Positions 12,121 through 23,559 of a DNA stretch of 64,000 nucleotides are shown in pieces. A program made the translations under genes and the position numbers. Origin of the DNA: Apoda limacodes (lineage: Eukaryota; Arthropoda; Insecta; Lepidoptera; Limacodidae); the NCBI GenBank assembly GCA_946406115.1, contig OX291561.1, positions 2,100,273-2,164,272 on the forward strand, given 5' to 3'. The notes under the pieces were generated by a model. The model saw only the letters and a list, made by a program, of their open reading frames with translations, did not search any database and had not been told where the DNA came from. Numbering within the stretch: position 1 is the stretch's first letter; each line of letters starts with the position of its first letter.

Positions 12121-12928
12121 TAAAGTATTATTACTAATTTTGCAGAGCTGCTGGGAACTGCCTAATAAGATGGCTTGACATTTAGTAGGGTTGACGTCAA
12201 TGCCTTACTTCGCAGACCAATTTTGTATGTGTGAGAGATCAGCATTTATTTTATTAATGGCATCAGACAAATTTTTGACCTCCGCTTGTTGATATAGCTG
12301 AATATCATTGTCGTACAGATGGTAGTGACTTTGAAGGTTATGTGTTATGGAGTTAATAAATAGCGAAAAAAGAATTGGTGACAAAATACCACCTTGGGGT
12401 ACTCCAGCGCTTGAGTTGCACCAATCTGAGATTAATGGACCGTTTCAAACAGCTTGCTGGCGTCCCCGAAGGTAGGATAAAAAATATTGAACTACTGGGG
12501 CTGAAAACATCATTCAGTCTAACAAAGCCAGCAAAAGGTCACGGTCGACGACATTGAACGCATAACTAAAATCAATTCAAACAAGGACCGTTAAAAGCGA
12601 TTTCTCAATTCCAGTTCTAATATCTTCAATGATTTTTAGTAGAGCTGACGTTGTGCTGTGTCCTGCTCGAAAACCTGATTGATAAGGATTAAGAAGGTTT
12701 GATTTAGTGAGAAATTTAGCCAGTTGTTTATAGACAACAGATTCAAAAATTTTGGAAAGGAATGGAAGAATAAAAATAGGGCGATAATGATTTAGAAAAG
12801 ATGGGTTGGAGACCTTAGGCAAGGGACATATATATGCCTTCCTCCAATGTCAGGAAGATTTCCAGAGAACAAAGAAAAAATCACTATATGAGTGATTCCT
12901 CGCAATAAGACATCTAAGATCAGCTCAA
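12121..12928 (-). pseudogene. LINE B reverse transcriptase catalytic core, broken
   Basis: The frame at 12577-12822 carries the fingers region: HYRPIFILPFLSKIFE, then LLNPYQSGFRAGHSTTSAL. Further on, the minus strand encodes a QGGILSPILFSLFIN stretch (about 12350-12403), the motif B region after GVPQG. It then gives HLYDNDIQLYQ at about 12288-12320, where relatives have YADD or FADD, so a catalytic Asp-Asp pair reads D-N-D with a changed spacing. With frameshifts between 12480 and 12580 this copy cannot make active enzyme. The damage looks like neutral decay. Confidence 0.7.
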
Positions 12929-13366
12929 TCATAACACTTCCAATGTCATCGGGACCAACAGCCTTAGACTTAATAGACAAGATTTTTTTTTTATTTCTGC
13001 ACTGTCGACAGGTGAAAAAATAAAAGAAGCTATTTTTGGCATGGAAAGCATTTGAATTTCAGTTACACTACTCGATTTGATTCGAGTATCAAGTTTTGTG
13101 GAACAAGTGAAGTGAGTTTTGAGATCATCAAGATTGAAAGGGATATTATTATTGTGTTCAGAAGATTTTCCTACGCCAATTGAGTTGCGGAATTTCCACA
13201 TACCTGAAGAGGGTGACTGAAGTACCTTTTGAGAGATAAAATTGCGTTTAGAGTTCCTACTCATCAGATTACACCGATTTCTTGCAGCTTTGTACGAGTA
13301 AGTGTTCCAGTTTTGATCGTTACGATTACTTTTGTACTTCCGAAAGGCGCTATCTCTGATTGCCAT
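12929..13366 (-). pseudogene. LINE B linker between endonuclease and RT
   Basis: A frame of 145 residues with RKYKSNRNDQNWNTYSYKAA and KNFISQKVL-like basic stretches, then WKFRNSIGVG, typical of the region between endonuclease and RT (aromatic and basic, W..Y...RN). Near the end, FSPVDSAEI precedes the RT fingers. A poly-T run at about 12979-12988 marks the frameshift into the next frame. Confidence 0.65.
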
Positions 13367-13471
13367 ACATTATTTAATCGCGTCAGTAATCCATGGATTG
13401 CTACTTTTGATTTTGACAGGACGAACTGGTGCATGCTTGTCATACAACTTAATCAAACTTGAGTAAAAGAA

Positions 13472-13960
13472 TTATAATTTCTCATCAATCGTAGGTAAAT
13501 GCTCTACTGTAGACCAGTCGATCGTTCGCGCGTCTTCATTAAGCCTATCTGCATTAATGCTAGTAAGGTTTCTTGAAAGTATAGTTATCGGTTTAGGCTT
13601 GGGTACTTTAATTGAATACGAAGCATAGATAAGGTCATGCAGAGAAAATCCCGGAGCCAAAAATTGACCATATGAGGCAGTAAACTTAGTTTCAGAAACA
13701 AATATTAAGTCAAGTAACGTATCATTCGTTGTGGAGTGATGGGTTGGCCATAATGGCAAGATATATAGATTTACTGACTCAACAATTGAACGCAGTTTAG
13801 AACATAATGCAGGTGTTAAAGTCACCCATTACTATGTGGTGTGTATATTCGGATCTAAGAGACTCGAGAACATGCTCAAGTTTATTGAAATAATCAATGT
13901 TTGGAGGACAGTCTTTTGCTCCCAGAAGAACTTTTACACTGAGATTTACTTCAATAAATA
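13472..13960 (-). pseudogene. LINE B endonuclease, C-terminal part
   Basis: The minus strand at about 13820-13850 encodes an IVMGDFNT-like motif (catalytic Asp and Asn). The frame at 13472-13825 then has TTNDTLLDLIFVSE, YGQFLAPGFSLHDLIYASY and a linker ending RLNEDARTIDW. A frameshift near 13800 separates the two pieces. The domain is cut at its N-terminus at about 14009, beyond which similarity stops. Confidence 0.7.
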
Positions 13961-14009
13961 GATATTCAGCAGATGCACTGTAGGAACCTGGCGACTGAGA
14001 GACAAATTT

Positions 14010-14467
14010 ATATGGAATTTAGCGCAATCAAAGCCGCGGGCAAAAGCTGGTGCAACAGTGAAAAGTAACTTACTAAAATATTTAATGTTATGTTGACAAT
14101 AATATTAAAAAAAGGCCAGCCGTTTATAATAAATGACAATTTTAAAAATAACCAGGTGTTTATAATAAATGAAAACCGTCAGCTGAAGAGCTCCAGATGT
14201 CAACATTGTTGCTTCACGTGTCTTGCCATTCTAGGATTGGATAATTGATGGATGATATACTTGTAAGATCTGGATATAAAAAACATAGGTATATTACGTT
14301 AAATTAGATTAATATATAAAAAAAGGTTAGGCTTTTTACGGTAAAAGTAAGTTTGTACCAGTACCTAGAAACTTTGAATCCATTTACAATGTTTAAGTGA
14401 GTTTTGCTGCCTGCAGGTAGATTACTTTTGTTAAAACTTTTGCTCTCACAACGCTACAAAAAAGAAC
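14010..14467. other. No gene seen
   Basis: AT-rich. A short imperfect direct repeat (words CGTTTATAATAAATGA and TGTTTATAATAAATGA) occurs at about 14122-14175. Nothing else is recognised before the tandem duplication begins. Confidence 0.5.
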
Positions 14468-14766
14468 GTGAAATTCAAAAATTTGCTTAATATCGTCAAC
14501 TTGTTTGAAGTAAGTTTTTTATTCCTTATATTTTTTCCTCCGATTTACGTTCCCTTATTCCATAAGGACATATTTAATTAATCTGATTCATTTAAACAGA
14601 TAAACTTTGAGGTAATATACATATATAGAGCGGTAAATACATATTTTGTTTATCATATAAGTTTTTGTCCTGTGCTGTTATTGAACCCATGCCCCTTGGC
14701 AATTCCTACTAACAACTAAGCTAGTGAAAGGTAAAAGAGTGACACAGAACTGTAAAATTACTAAAT

Positions 14767-15110
14767 TGATGTAAGATTTGCTTCGACAAGTACACAAAGT
14801 TTGCTTCGGCAGATAAACAAAGTTTGCTTCGACAAGTAAACACAGTTTGCTTCGGCAGGTAAACAAAGTTTGCTTCGACAGGTACACAATGTTTGCTTTG
14901 GCAGGTAATCAAACTTTGCTTCGATAAGTACACAAAGTTTGTTTTGGCAGGTAAATAAACTTTGCTTCGACAAGTACAAACAGTTTTCTTTGGCAAGTAA
15001 ACAAAGTTCGCTTTGAAAGGTCCACAAAGTTTGCTTCGGAAGGTAAACAAAATTCTCTTCGACAGGTACACAAATTTTTTTTCAACAGGTACACATAGTT
15101 TGCTTCGCCT
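14767..15110. repeat. 23-bp minisatellite, about 15 units (copy 1)
   Basis: Units follow the pattern TTTGCTTCGRCAGGTAMACA plus AAG, with point changes between neighbours. Because 23 is not a multiple of 3 and no unit supplies a stop, all three minus-strand frames stay open and give Cys- and Lys-rich pseudo-proteins (KLCLL, KQTLFTCRS). These are by-products of the repeat, not genes. Confidence 0.95.
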
Positions 15111-16074
15111 GTCGAAAGTTTACAAAACTATAACAGACAGTTTAACCTCAATTTGAAACATAAAAAATAATACTATTACAAAGTTTATGCAGAGTAGAAT
15201 AAAAGGCAAATCAACTATTTGTAAAGTTTTACCGGAAATTTGAGCTATTCAGTAAAAATGTCCACCTAACGTAAGTTTGCTCAAACGATGGTTATGAGTT
15301 CAGTGAAAAATGTGAGATATGGAGTTAACACAACTGACCTCTTTGTCTGTTCTGAGGTTTTATGTGTCTATAAGTTAATGCCAGCTGAGCGTTTTTGTAA
15401 AACTTCATATTTTTAATTATGATTTTATTTAGAATCCTATGTAAGTTTCTGCAAATTTAGCTTATAAATTATTATTTATTTTTGTAGAGTAATTAAATTT
15501 TTATACGATGGCAAAATATGACCCATAAAAACTGTCGCCTTTCATGATGTTTTAATTGTTTATAGGGATTTTTAAAAGAAATAACAAGGTCGTATTACTT
15601 TATATAATTCTAAGTTGTGAACTTAAAGTGTAAAACGCTTAATACCGCAAGTTATATACGAAAATAAGTTGGAGATTATAGACAAAGTTTTCAACAATTC
15701 AACTTGTTATGTTGAAAGTTCTAAATGCGTCTCTGTTCGTTGCACGGAGATAGAATATACAGGATGGCCCAAATAGTGAAATTCAAAAATTTGCTTAATA
15801 TCGTCAACTTGTTTGAAGTAAGTTTTTTATTCCTTATATTTTTTCCTCCGATTTACGTTCCCTTATTCCATAAGGACATATTTAATTAATCTGATTCATT
15901 TAAACAGATAAACTTTGAGGTAATATACATATATAGAGCGGTAAATACATATTTTGTTTATCATATAAGTTTTTGTCCTGTGCTGTTATTGAACCCATGC
16001 CCCTTGGCAATTCCTACTAACAACTAAGCTAGTGAAAGGTAAAAGAGTGACACAGAACTGTAAAATTACTAAAT

Positions 16075-16418
16075 TGATGTAAGATTTGCTTCGACAAGTA
16101 CACAAAGTTTGCTTCGGCAGATAAACAAAGTTTGCTTCGACAAGTAAACACAGTTTGCTTCGGCAGGTAAACAAAGTTTGCTTCGACAGGTACACAATGT
16201 TTGCTTTGGCAGGTAATCAAACTTTGCTTCGATAAGTACACAAAGTTTGTTTTGGCAGGTAAATAAACTTTGCTTCGACAAGTACAAACAGTTTTCTTTG
16301 GCAAGTAAACAAAGTTCGCTTTGAAAGGTCCACAAAGTTTGCTTCGGAAGGTAAACAAAATTCTCTTCGACAGGTACACAAATTTTTTTTCAACAGGTAC
16401 ACATAGTTTGCTTCGCCT
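16075..16418. repeat. 23-bp minisatellite, about 15 units (copy 2)
   Basis: This is the counterpart of the array at 14767-15110, carried along in the 1308-bp duplication with the same order of variant units. The array was therefore complete before the duplication happened. Confidence 0.95.
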
Positions 16419-17083
16419 GTCGAAAGTTTACAAAACTATAACAGACAGTTTAACCTCAATTTGAAACATAAAAAATAATACTATTACAAAGTTCATGCAG
16501 AGTAGAATAAAAGGCAAATCAACTATTTGTAAAGTTTTACCGGAAATTTGAGCTATTCAGTAAAAATGTCCACCTAACGTAAGTTTGCTCAAACGATGGT
16601 TATGAGTTCAGTGAAAAATGTGAGATATGGAGTTAACACAACTGACCTCTTTGTCTGTTCTGAGGTTTTATGTGTCTATAAGTTAATGCCAGCTGAGCGT
16701 TTTTGTAAAACTTCATATTTTTAATTATGATTTTATTTAGAATCCTATGTAAGTTTCTGCAAATTTAGCTTATAAATTATTATTTATTTTTGTAGAGTAA
16801 TTAAATTTTTATACGATGGCAAAATATGACCCATAAAAACTGTCGCCTTTCATGATGTTTTAATTGTTTATAGGGATTTTTAAAAGAAATAACAAGGTCG
16901 TATTACTTTATATAATTCTAAGTTGTGAACTTAAAGTGTAAAACGCTTAATACCGCAAGTTATATACGAAAATAAGTTGGAGATTATAGACAAAGTTTTC
17001 AACAATTCAACTTGTTATGTTGAAAGTTCTAAATGCGTCTCTGTTCGTTGCACGGAGATAGAATATACAGGATGGCCCAAATA

Positions 17084-18127
17084 GTGACGATAAAAACGAA
17101 AATGTAGATGCCTTATACCAAGATCTATCCGAAACACCCCTATGTATGTTCAGCGATTTTTAGTTGTTTCCGAGATATGATTTTTTAAAGTATTTTTTAC
17201 AGTTTAATTCCTGGTACTGCTTTATTAGTTTATTTTTTTCATAAAAAATGTTTTTATGGTTTTTTTTCAATGTCTTCGTAATCACTAATAGGCTGTTATA
17301 AAAAAATAACAAAATACCCAATTATAAACAATGTCTCCCGAAATTTAAAATTAAATATAAAAAAAATACGTATTAGGTAAAAGGGTCTTATGAACTTAAA
17401 TAAAACTAAAAATAAAAAAGTGGTTTAGAGACTTATAATTGATTTTAGAAACTACTGCTAACACTAGACTTTTATTGTGACAAGGAATAAACATCATTTT
17501 ATTGGACTTTTTTTTGAGATTTTAATGAGCAAAGCTGTGTAAATCTAAAATCAGTGTAAATTAAATTAAATCTTATTTTACTTTATTACACATAATATTA
17601 TTTTTTCTCAGACTAGATTGATTGAAAAACTACTTCCAAGTAAGTTATTGATTTATAAACATGTCTAAAAGAGTTCGTTACTTAATTTGTAGGTCCATTT
17701 GAGTTACCACCAAGACTTAACGGTTAAGAGTTTGGTGTGGAATAGAAAAATAAATTATCATAATACTTATTGTGAAAAATCAACACATCAATACATGTTA
17801 GTTATCGTGAAGCTAAATGTTGTCCCATTACGTACCTACGAGTGCGATAATGGAAATATTAATGGGCTAGAATGTTGACACCACTGGACTTACAACGACA
17901 CCCGGCCAGTCAGTCATGATCAAGCACCGATTATGCAACACCGTACGTGACAGCAAAAATTCAAAGGGAAAATATAATATCAAATTTATTGGTGGTGGAA
18001 AACCCGATTTAATATCAATTCAACAATTTATTTTTTCTGATTGAGTCAAAAATATTTTTATACAAAGAAATTTTAAATAAATTGATTATCACTAAATAAT
18101 AGCTTTTGCCAGTGGCTTTGCTCGTTC
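17084..18127. other. No gene seen; possible dispersed repeat edge
   Basis: The words ACAGGATGGCCCAAATAGTG at 17070-17086, followed by AACACCCCTATGTATGTTCAG, look like the end of a dispersed insect repeat, but the other end was not found. The rest is AT-rich with long A and T runs and no coding frame. Confidence 0.35.
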
Positions 18128-18373
18128 TGAATTCCGTTATCGATCTATATAGTAAGGGAGTTTGCTGTAGCAAGCTATAGTTCGTTTACGGGGAATCCAG
18201 TTATAGTTATTTCTGCGGTAACTTTGAAATTTTCCGGTATAAAAAATAGCTAATATCCTTTTCTGTCTCTATAACTATTTCTGTGCCAAATTTCAGCTCA
18301 GTTGGAGACTCCGTTGCGACGAGAAGAAAGGACAAACAAACAAACTCACTTTCGTATTTATAATATTAGTATG
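18128..18373 (+). repeat. Dispersed repeat, family D, copy 2
   Basis: It has TTCCGTTATCGATC, AGTTATAGTTATTTCTGCGG, TGTGCCAAATTTCAGCTCAG and TTGGAGACTCCGTTGCGACG in the order seen in copy 1. It ends with TCGTATTTATAATATTAGTA, a tail common in such repeats. Old and diverged. Confidence 0.7.
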
Positions 18374-19140
18374 GATATGAATTAAATGTTTATTTGGTCC
18401 TTATCCTAAAGCTGTACCCACATTTTTATTACACGTAAGTAAAAACTTTACGCTCAGTACATTTTACATGCCGTCGTGTAAAAAAACTCAACATATTTGT
18501 GGTGCAGATTATGTTTTCGCGCGCCGTACTAATTAAAGGAAGCAAACGTAACGCCCAGCAATATTTTGCTAATATATTTTAAAAACAGCTGTAGTTACCG
18601 GACTAGGACTAGTGCGATAATATGAAATAAAGCATATATGTGTTTTACAACTAGCATTGTAAACCTAAAAGCGATGCAATAAAGCCACATTACGAACTAG
18701 TTTGTTGAAAATATATTTACAGGTGTGTAAATAATGTAAGTATATTCTTTACAGTTGCAAATGTAATAGTGACATAAAATAGGATAAAATTTACCGTCTT
18801 TATATATGTGAAGCTGTAAATTGTGTGACATTTATTTTTGATAAAAGGTGATTACGGGCACAAAGGTTTCACTCCAGTGTGCGTGCGCCCGTCACAAAGA
18901 ATTACTGTTATCGTCCGAAAACACATTCAATAAGCAAAAACTTGTGATTTAACTTGACATTAACTTGTGACCCAAAATCTTTACCAGCTTCCGTGTAACT
19001 CACTTAAGTAAAAAATCATTAAGCAATTTATTCTCTAAGCACTTCTTAAACAATATATTCTATCGGTTTCTTATATATGTTTATTTTTTTTTACTATTTA
19101 TGTTTTTTTTTTTACTATTTTCAATAAAAATATTTCTTAC
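18374..19140. other. No gene seen
   Basis: AT-rich, with poly-T runs at about 19087-19120. No coding frame and no repeat recognised. Confidence 0.5.
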
Positions 19141-19440
19141 TCACCTTATCAGCCTCATACGTCTCCACAATGGCATAGCCTAACCTCACCGAGGTTAATT
19201 TGGGTCATAGTCAACACGCGGGCACAGTGCTGACTGTGGACTTTACATACGTCTTTTTTGACATATGCAAGTTTCCTCACGATGTTTTCCTTCACCGTTA
19301 AGCCATTGGTATGAATAATCAATGTACTTAAGAAATTGAGCAAAAGACCAACCAACTGTACCAATGAGTGGTACACGAGGGGCTCGAACTTCCGCCGCTC
19401 AGGACGCAAAGTGAAATTAAATGCCCCAGACCACCGACAA
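19141..19440 (-). mobile_element. SINE B, copy 1 (tRNA-derived)
   Basis: On the minus strand a tRNA-like head has a degenerate B box (GGAAGTTCGAGCCCC, about 19378-19392), preceded by bases from the CGGTGGTCTGGGGCATTTAA region. The body carries the word pair ACGGTGAAGGAAAACATCGT and GAGGAAACTTGC (about 19270-19302), then CAGTCAGCACTGTGCCCGCG, and ends near CATTGTGGAGACGTATGAGG. A second copy lies in the opposite orientation at 63705-63985. Poly-T lies upstream of the left edge. Confidence 0.7.
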
Positions 19441-19596
19441 TTATTTCTAACTCGACCTAATTACAGCTCATCAGAAAAATACAAAAACCACCAATAATCA
19501 ATAGGAGATGACCGCCAAGTATCTAATGAGAGTTAAATCTATGATTAGGGTGATATTTGATTACAAACTTCCTGATAATCTGTAAGTATTTTCTAC

Positions 19597-19805
19597 TTCT
19601 TTTGACGTGACAACGTCTTATAAATTGGTTTGCCGGGTGACACTTCAAGAAACTGCGTTACGCTCCGCTCACGTTATGCGCTCACAATGAGAGCGAGTGA
19701 GAGGCACGCGGCATGGTTAGCCCGCCTAAGAGCGAGAGAGACAGACATAAAAAGTGAAAGGCACAAGTTGTCACGATTCCGGACGGTTGTCCGACACTAA
19801 TTTTT
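19597..19805. repeat. Possible MITE-like unit
   Basis: A GC-richer block is bounded by TGACGTGACAACGTCTTA on the left and AAGTTGTCACGATTCC on the right, so GTGACAAC pairs with GTTGTCAC. Inside are CTGCGTTACGCTCCGCTCAC and runs of GAGAGCGAG. The abrupt change in composition and the short inverted ends suggest an inserted non-autonomous element; no second copy is in the window. Confidence 0.4.
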
Positions 19806-20282
19806 TTCTTAAGTATTAAAACACAAGTAACAAAAATCACATCAAGCAAATTGTATATCCCATAAATTTTTGCAAATGCAATTAACTCTTTAATTCAAAT
19901 GGAATTCTTAGTTTTATTTTTGGGTCCACCTTGAGCCTTGAGCCCTTCCGCGGCACAGCTGTGCAAAATGTTTCAGGTGATTAATGGAGATTGTGGAACA
20001 CCGAAAGTGTCTCTAAGGTACTGTTCGCGTAATCTTCTTATCGTGGCTTATTTAAACTTTTTGTTTAAGTAATTAAGTTAACCAATAATTCTTTGCTTTA
20101 AGACTTAAATGGATAAAGTTCAGACGTAATATCACGCTTATATAAATAGTATTCACATAACACAATCATTGTACAGTGCCGGGGTTGCCGCTAATATTTT
20201 GTTTGCTTTGGAAATTAAATATACCCAGTGGCTAACATTCAAAACAGTTAAGAATTGATATGCAAGATTCAGCAGCACCAGT
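19806..20282. other. No gene seen
   Basis: AT-rich, with no coding frame and no recognised repeat. Confidence 0.5.
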
Positions 20283-20510
20283 ATTTTTTTTGACATTTAA
20301 CACAGCGCCATCTGGTCCCAAATTAGGCAAAGCTTGTGCTACGGATACCAGACAAAGGATACAAATACACATACTTTTTTTGTAAATAAATACATATTAT
20401 ACATAGAAAACACCAAAACAAACACCAATAGTAAATGTTTGTCTTGTACGGGAATCGAACCCCCGCCCCTTGATTTAGCATTCAGGTCATAATCTCCAGT
20501 GAGTTTTAGT
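20283..20510 (-). mobile_element. SINE A, copy 1 (tRNA-derived)
   Basis: On the minus strand a B box (GGGGTTCGATTCCCGTAC, about 20447-20464) lies near the head and the tail ends with TGGGACCAGATGGCGCTGTG and TTAAATGTCA. The same architecture occurs at 39211-39475 and 43321-43580. The A box is degraded in this copy. Such SINEs use an internal Pol III promoter and are mobilised by LINE enzymes. Confidence 0.75.
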
Positions 20511-20973
20511 GTATATTTTAATATTTTAGTAAAATGTAATATCAGTACTAATCATAATCTTTGAACATACATGGGATTTTAGTCACGAAGTTTTTCTTTG
20601 GATTTACGGAGAGTCGGCTTCGGTGTCTGACAAAGCTACAATAAGTAAAAAATTGTGAGGCGTAAGAAGTTCAGGTTTGTATACGATAAGCGGATGACTC
20701 TTACACTCGGTAATAAAAATAATACACGATGTTTTAATATTTTTTGTCTTGGTAATACCTTTTTTTCATTAAACTATTTTGGAGCTAAATTAGCCATATG
20801 TTCTGAAATTGTAAAAATATATACTTTGTACTGCGAAAACTTATTCTTAAACCTCGTAGTAATACTGTTTAGGTCACTATTCTTAGTAAAGAAATGCCAA
20901 TTTTTGCAAATATATATTGTACAAGTGTTGAATATATATTGGGCAAGGTACTGTTAAAATATCAATTTTCTAA
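20511..20973. other. No gene seen
   Basis: A 100-residue frame (20655-20957) is rich in Phe, Leu, Ile and Asn, as expected from AT-rich sequence, and has no recognised motif. Confidence 0.4.
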
Positions 20974-21670
20974 TTAATAGCTTGAACGTATTGCAATCAT
21001 CAATATCAGCTGCCTTACCCTAAAGCAAAATGCTATAAGCCTTGACGGAATGAAAATAGCTAAAATAGACCAAGCAACCAATGTCAACAAGCTGTCTAAC
21101 TTTTCTAACTGCATAAGCAGTTGAACTATTTTCCCTGCAAGAATAAGATTTGTGGGTTCCATTGCAGCCTATTGTCTAATGTAATACCTAGAAACACTGT
21201 TGAGTCTAATAGTTCTATTTCTTCTCCGTTTAAGGATAATTTTGTACTAAGCCAACCAACTAACCCAATGTTTCTGACATTTGGCATCATAAATTTAAAA
21301 CACTTAATCTTAGGCAGAGTAAAAGTATGAGTAACCAACGAAGGACAGATTGGTTACTTACGTACAATGGCCCCATTGTGAGGCTAAAGGTGGAAAACAT
21401 ATGCCCACTAACTAATTAACTAATACTTAGTCTTTTTCGCATAACTTACTTCTTAAGTTATTTGCCGTAAGCCACTGAAGAACCTGAGAAAGTGCACTAC
21501 TTACGTCGTCAAAATTAATTTTATTTCTGTCAACTTTAAATAAAAGAGAAGCGTCATGTGCAAATAAAACAATCTTCTTAGTTTTTCACAGAGAAATGCA
21601 AGTTTTTTATTTAAATTAAAAATAGAAAGGGGCCTAAAATAGAAACTTGAGGAACTCCTAATTTTATTTC
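20974..21670 (-). mobile_element. LINE 'X' scrap: reverse transcriptase fragment
   Basis: The minus strand encodes the post-catalytic region of the same RT found intact at 55450-56433: KFMMPNVRN, STKLSLNGEEIELLDSTVF, LGITLDNRLQWNPQ, and in another frame AGKIVQLLMQLEKL. Further upstream the piece around the FADD site is decayed. Compared with the 55450 copy it has about 19 extra bases that give GLVGWL, and an insert of about 105 bases near 21313-21418. It is truncated at both ends and cannot make a protein. Confidence 0.8.
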
Positions 21671-23552
21671 GAAGATACCTAGAAAAGACACTATCTGGTC
21701 AGTGACTGACGATAAGGCTTTCGCCACGGTCGCTCATGTATTCCTCGTGAAATTCTATAAATTTAGGAATACATGGACATTAGACATTGATAGTCAAGGG
21801 GAGGTACTGGCATGTGCTGTGCATTTGTGATTGTCTTGAGCTTGAGTCTGTGAGTTTTGTGTTTTCTGTATGTATAATGTATTTTTTTTGTATTTGTATC
21901 CGTTGTTTGGTATCCATAGTACAAGCCTTAGTAGGTGGCGTGAATACACACACATCTGGTCAAAAATATATTTTTATTTATAAAAGATGCAGGCCAAAAA
22001 AGAAAGCCACACGTACGAATTTGTAGGCAACAGTGACTTAGTGATATATTTGTACGTTGGTTAATGTTTGTTACCGGGCGATGCTTACTTTACTCTCGAC
22101 TCTCGGAACTCAACGGCTTTATAAACTCGGCACTGATCAAATATTGACATATTTGCGCCCTGGATATAAAATTCGAATTTTATTTATAATGCAGAGGTTA
22201 CTAGACATTTTTGCTCATGTTTGTTTGTATTGAAAGTGTATCAATAAAATCAAAATTACCTGGGTCGATTTTCAACAATTCGCGTAAGCCATTCAAGTTT
22301 TTTTATTTAAAGATCTCTGTGTTTTTTCAGCACTTTATTTTTTTTTAAAGTATTGCAAGCCTATGAACTGTTAAAAAACCATCGCTTTTCCAGGCAGTTC
22401 AATTTAAATCATTAAAATAAATTGCTCTGATTGGTACCATGAAGTCAATTTTGTTGAACAGCATTAGTTAAATAATAGAGTGAGATCCTGCTAGATCGTG
22501 TGCATTAGCATATCTTCGTCTTACAATGTTATGTAAGATTAAATCTTTATTTTTCATAAATGTTTATAAATATAGAAATTTGTGTAATTTTTTTAAGTTT
22601 TTACGCAATTAAAAGAAATATTAACAATTTAACAAATGGTCTCGAATAAGATAACAACTTGATGAAAACCTTTTTTTTTGTGATGTTGGAAAACCAGAGA
22701 CATATATGTATATTCGGCTTGATATCATGTTTACAAAATTTTACAGTATTTAATCAGTAAGTGATGCGTCGCCGGTTCCCGTTGGAACTACTCCGGTGTC
22801 CGCTAGGTTGGGAAAAAAATGACTTGACTTAATTCTGTTCTTAACAGGATTTTTAAAAGTTTGTTTGGATCACAGTCTCCGAACTACAGAGTGCATCGTA
22901 GTTTTGCAATTTTACAGTACAGTATTTTATTGACACACATTTTAATTTCCTTGCCAGTTAAATTTTTGAGTCAAACCCTAAACAAAACATTCTGTTTTCT
23001 AAGGTTTGAATCAAGTACACAAGACCTTAATTATATTTTTTGAAGAAATTGAAAATATTTCCAAAATTGATATATATCTGGCAGCAAATATTAAAAAATG
23101 TGCCGAATCAACTTGACAGAAAAAGTGCATGCAGAAACAACTCTGATATACATGCAACAAAATCACATCATTTTTACCATTTTAGAGCCTCTCTCTAAAA
23201 CCTTCTTTAGTTTATAGCTTTGCACAAAAAAAGATATAACAAAAAGTTATATTATACGTAATAATAAAAAAAGTATTAAGAATTATACCACAGATATAAA
23301 ATTCCAATTATTATTCCAATATGATTTACGCTGTGTCCTCGACGCGCGACGCGGTAGTTCGATTATTTATTTGAACTTACTCCATATCTATGTAAGCTAA
23401 CATAAAGGGCTTGCCCAGCAGGATACTTTCAAATTTTTCCGTTTTTTACTGTGCTAATTTTTTTTTTACATTAAAGTTGCACTAAGTATTTTTGTATCTA
23501 TAGGGCGAATTCTGAAACAGTTAGTATTATATATTTCATGTATCGATGATCC
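21671..23552. other. No gene seen
   Basis: AT-rich. Short frames at 21787-22026 and 22861-23043 have no recognised domain. A small GC-rich patch at about 22760-22815 (GATGCGTCGCCGGTTCCCGT) stands out but was not identified. Confidence 0.5.
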
Positions 23553-23559
23553 TTAAGGG

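Larger units (their letters stand above)
11127..14009 (-). mobile_element. LINE 'B': 5'-truncated non-LTR retrotransposon
   Basis: Read from 14009 to 11127 on the minus strand: endonuclease (from within the domain), linker, reverse transcriptase, C-terminal region, 3' UTR and an A-rich tail (the poly-T at about 11127-11140). Many frameshifts and stops break ORF2. The last 21 codons and the 3' UTR recur on the plus strand at 52156-52613. The family is close to LINE A by endonuclease motifs. The 5' end is lost inside the endonuclease, as is usual for incomplete reverse transcription. Confidence 0.85.
14468..17083. repeat. 1308-bp tandem duplication (14468-15775 and 15776-17083)
   Basis: The sequence from 14468 is repeated at 15776 with an exact offset of 1308. 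The one difference I found is a T/C change at about 15187 versus 16495. The left edge, the junction and the right edge all carry GTG (14468, 15776, 17084), consistent with duplication through 3-base microhomology. Each copy holds a 23-bp minisatellite near its start. Near-identity means it is very recent, gene-converted, or an assembly artefact. Confidence 0.97.

Noticed and set aside
14678..16402. Eight minus-strand frames of 61-116 residues rich in Cys, Lys and Leu
   Set aside because: They are products of the 23-bp minisatellite and its duplication; the same repeat is read in all three phases and has no independent coding signal.
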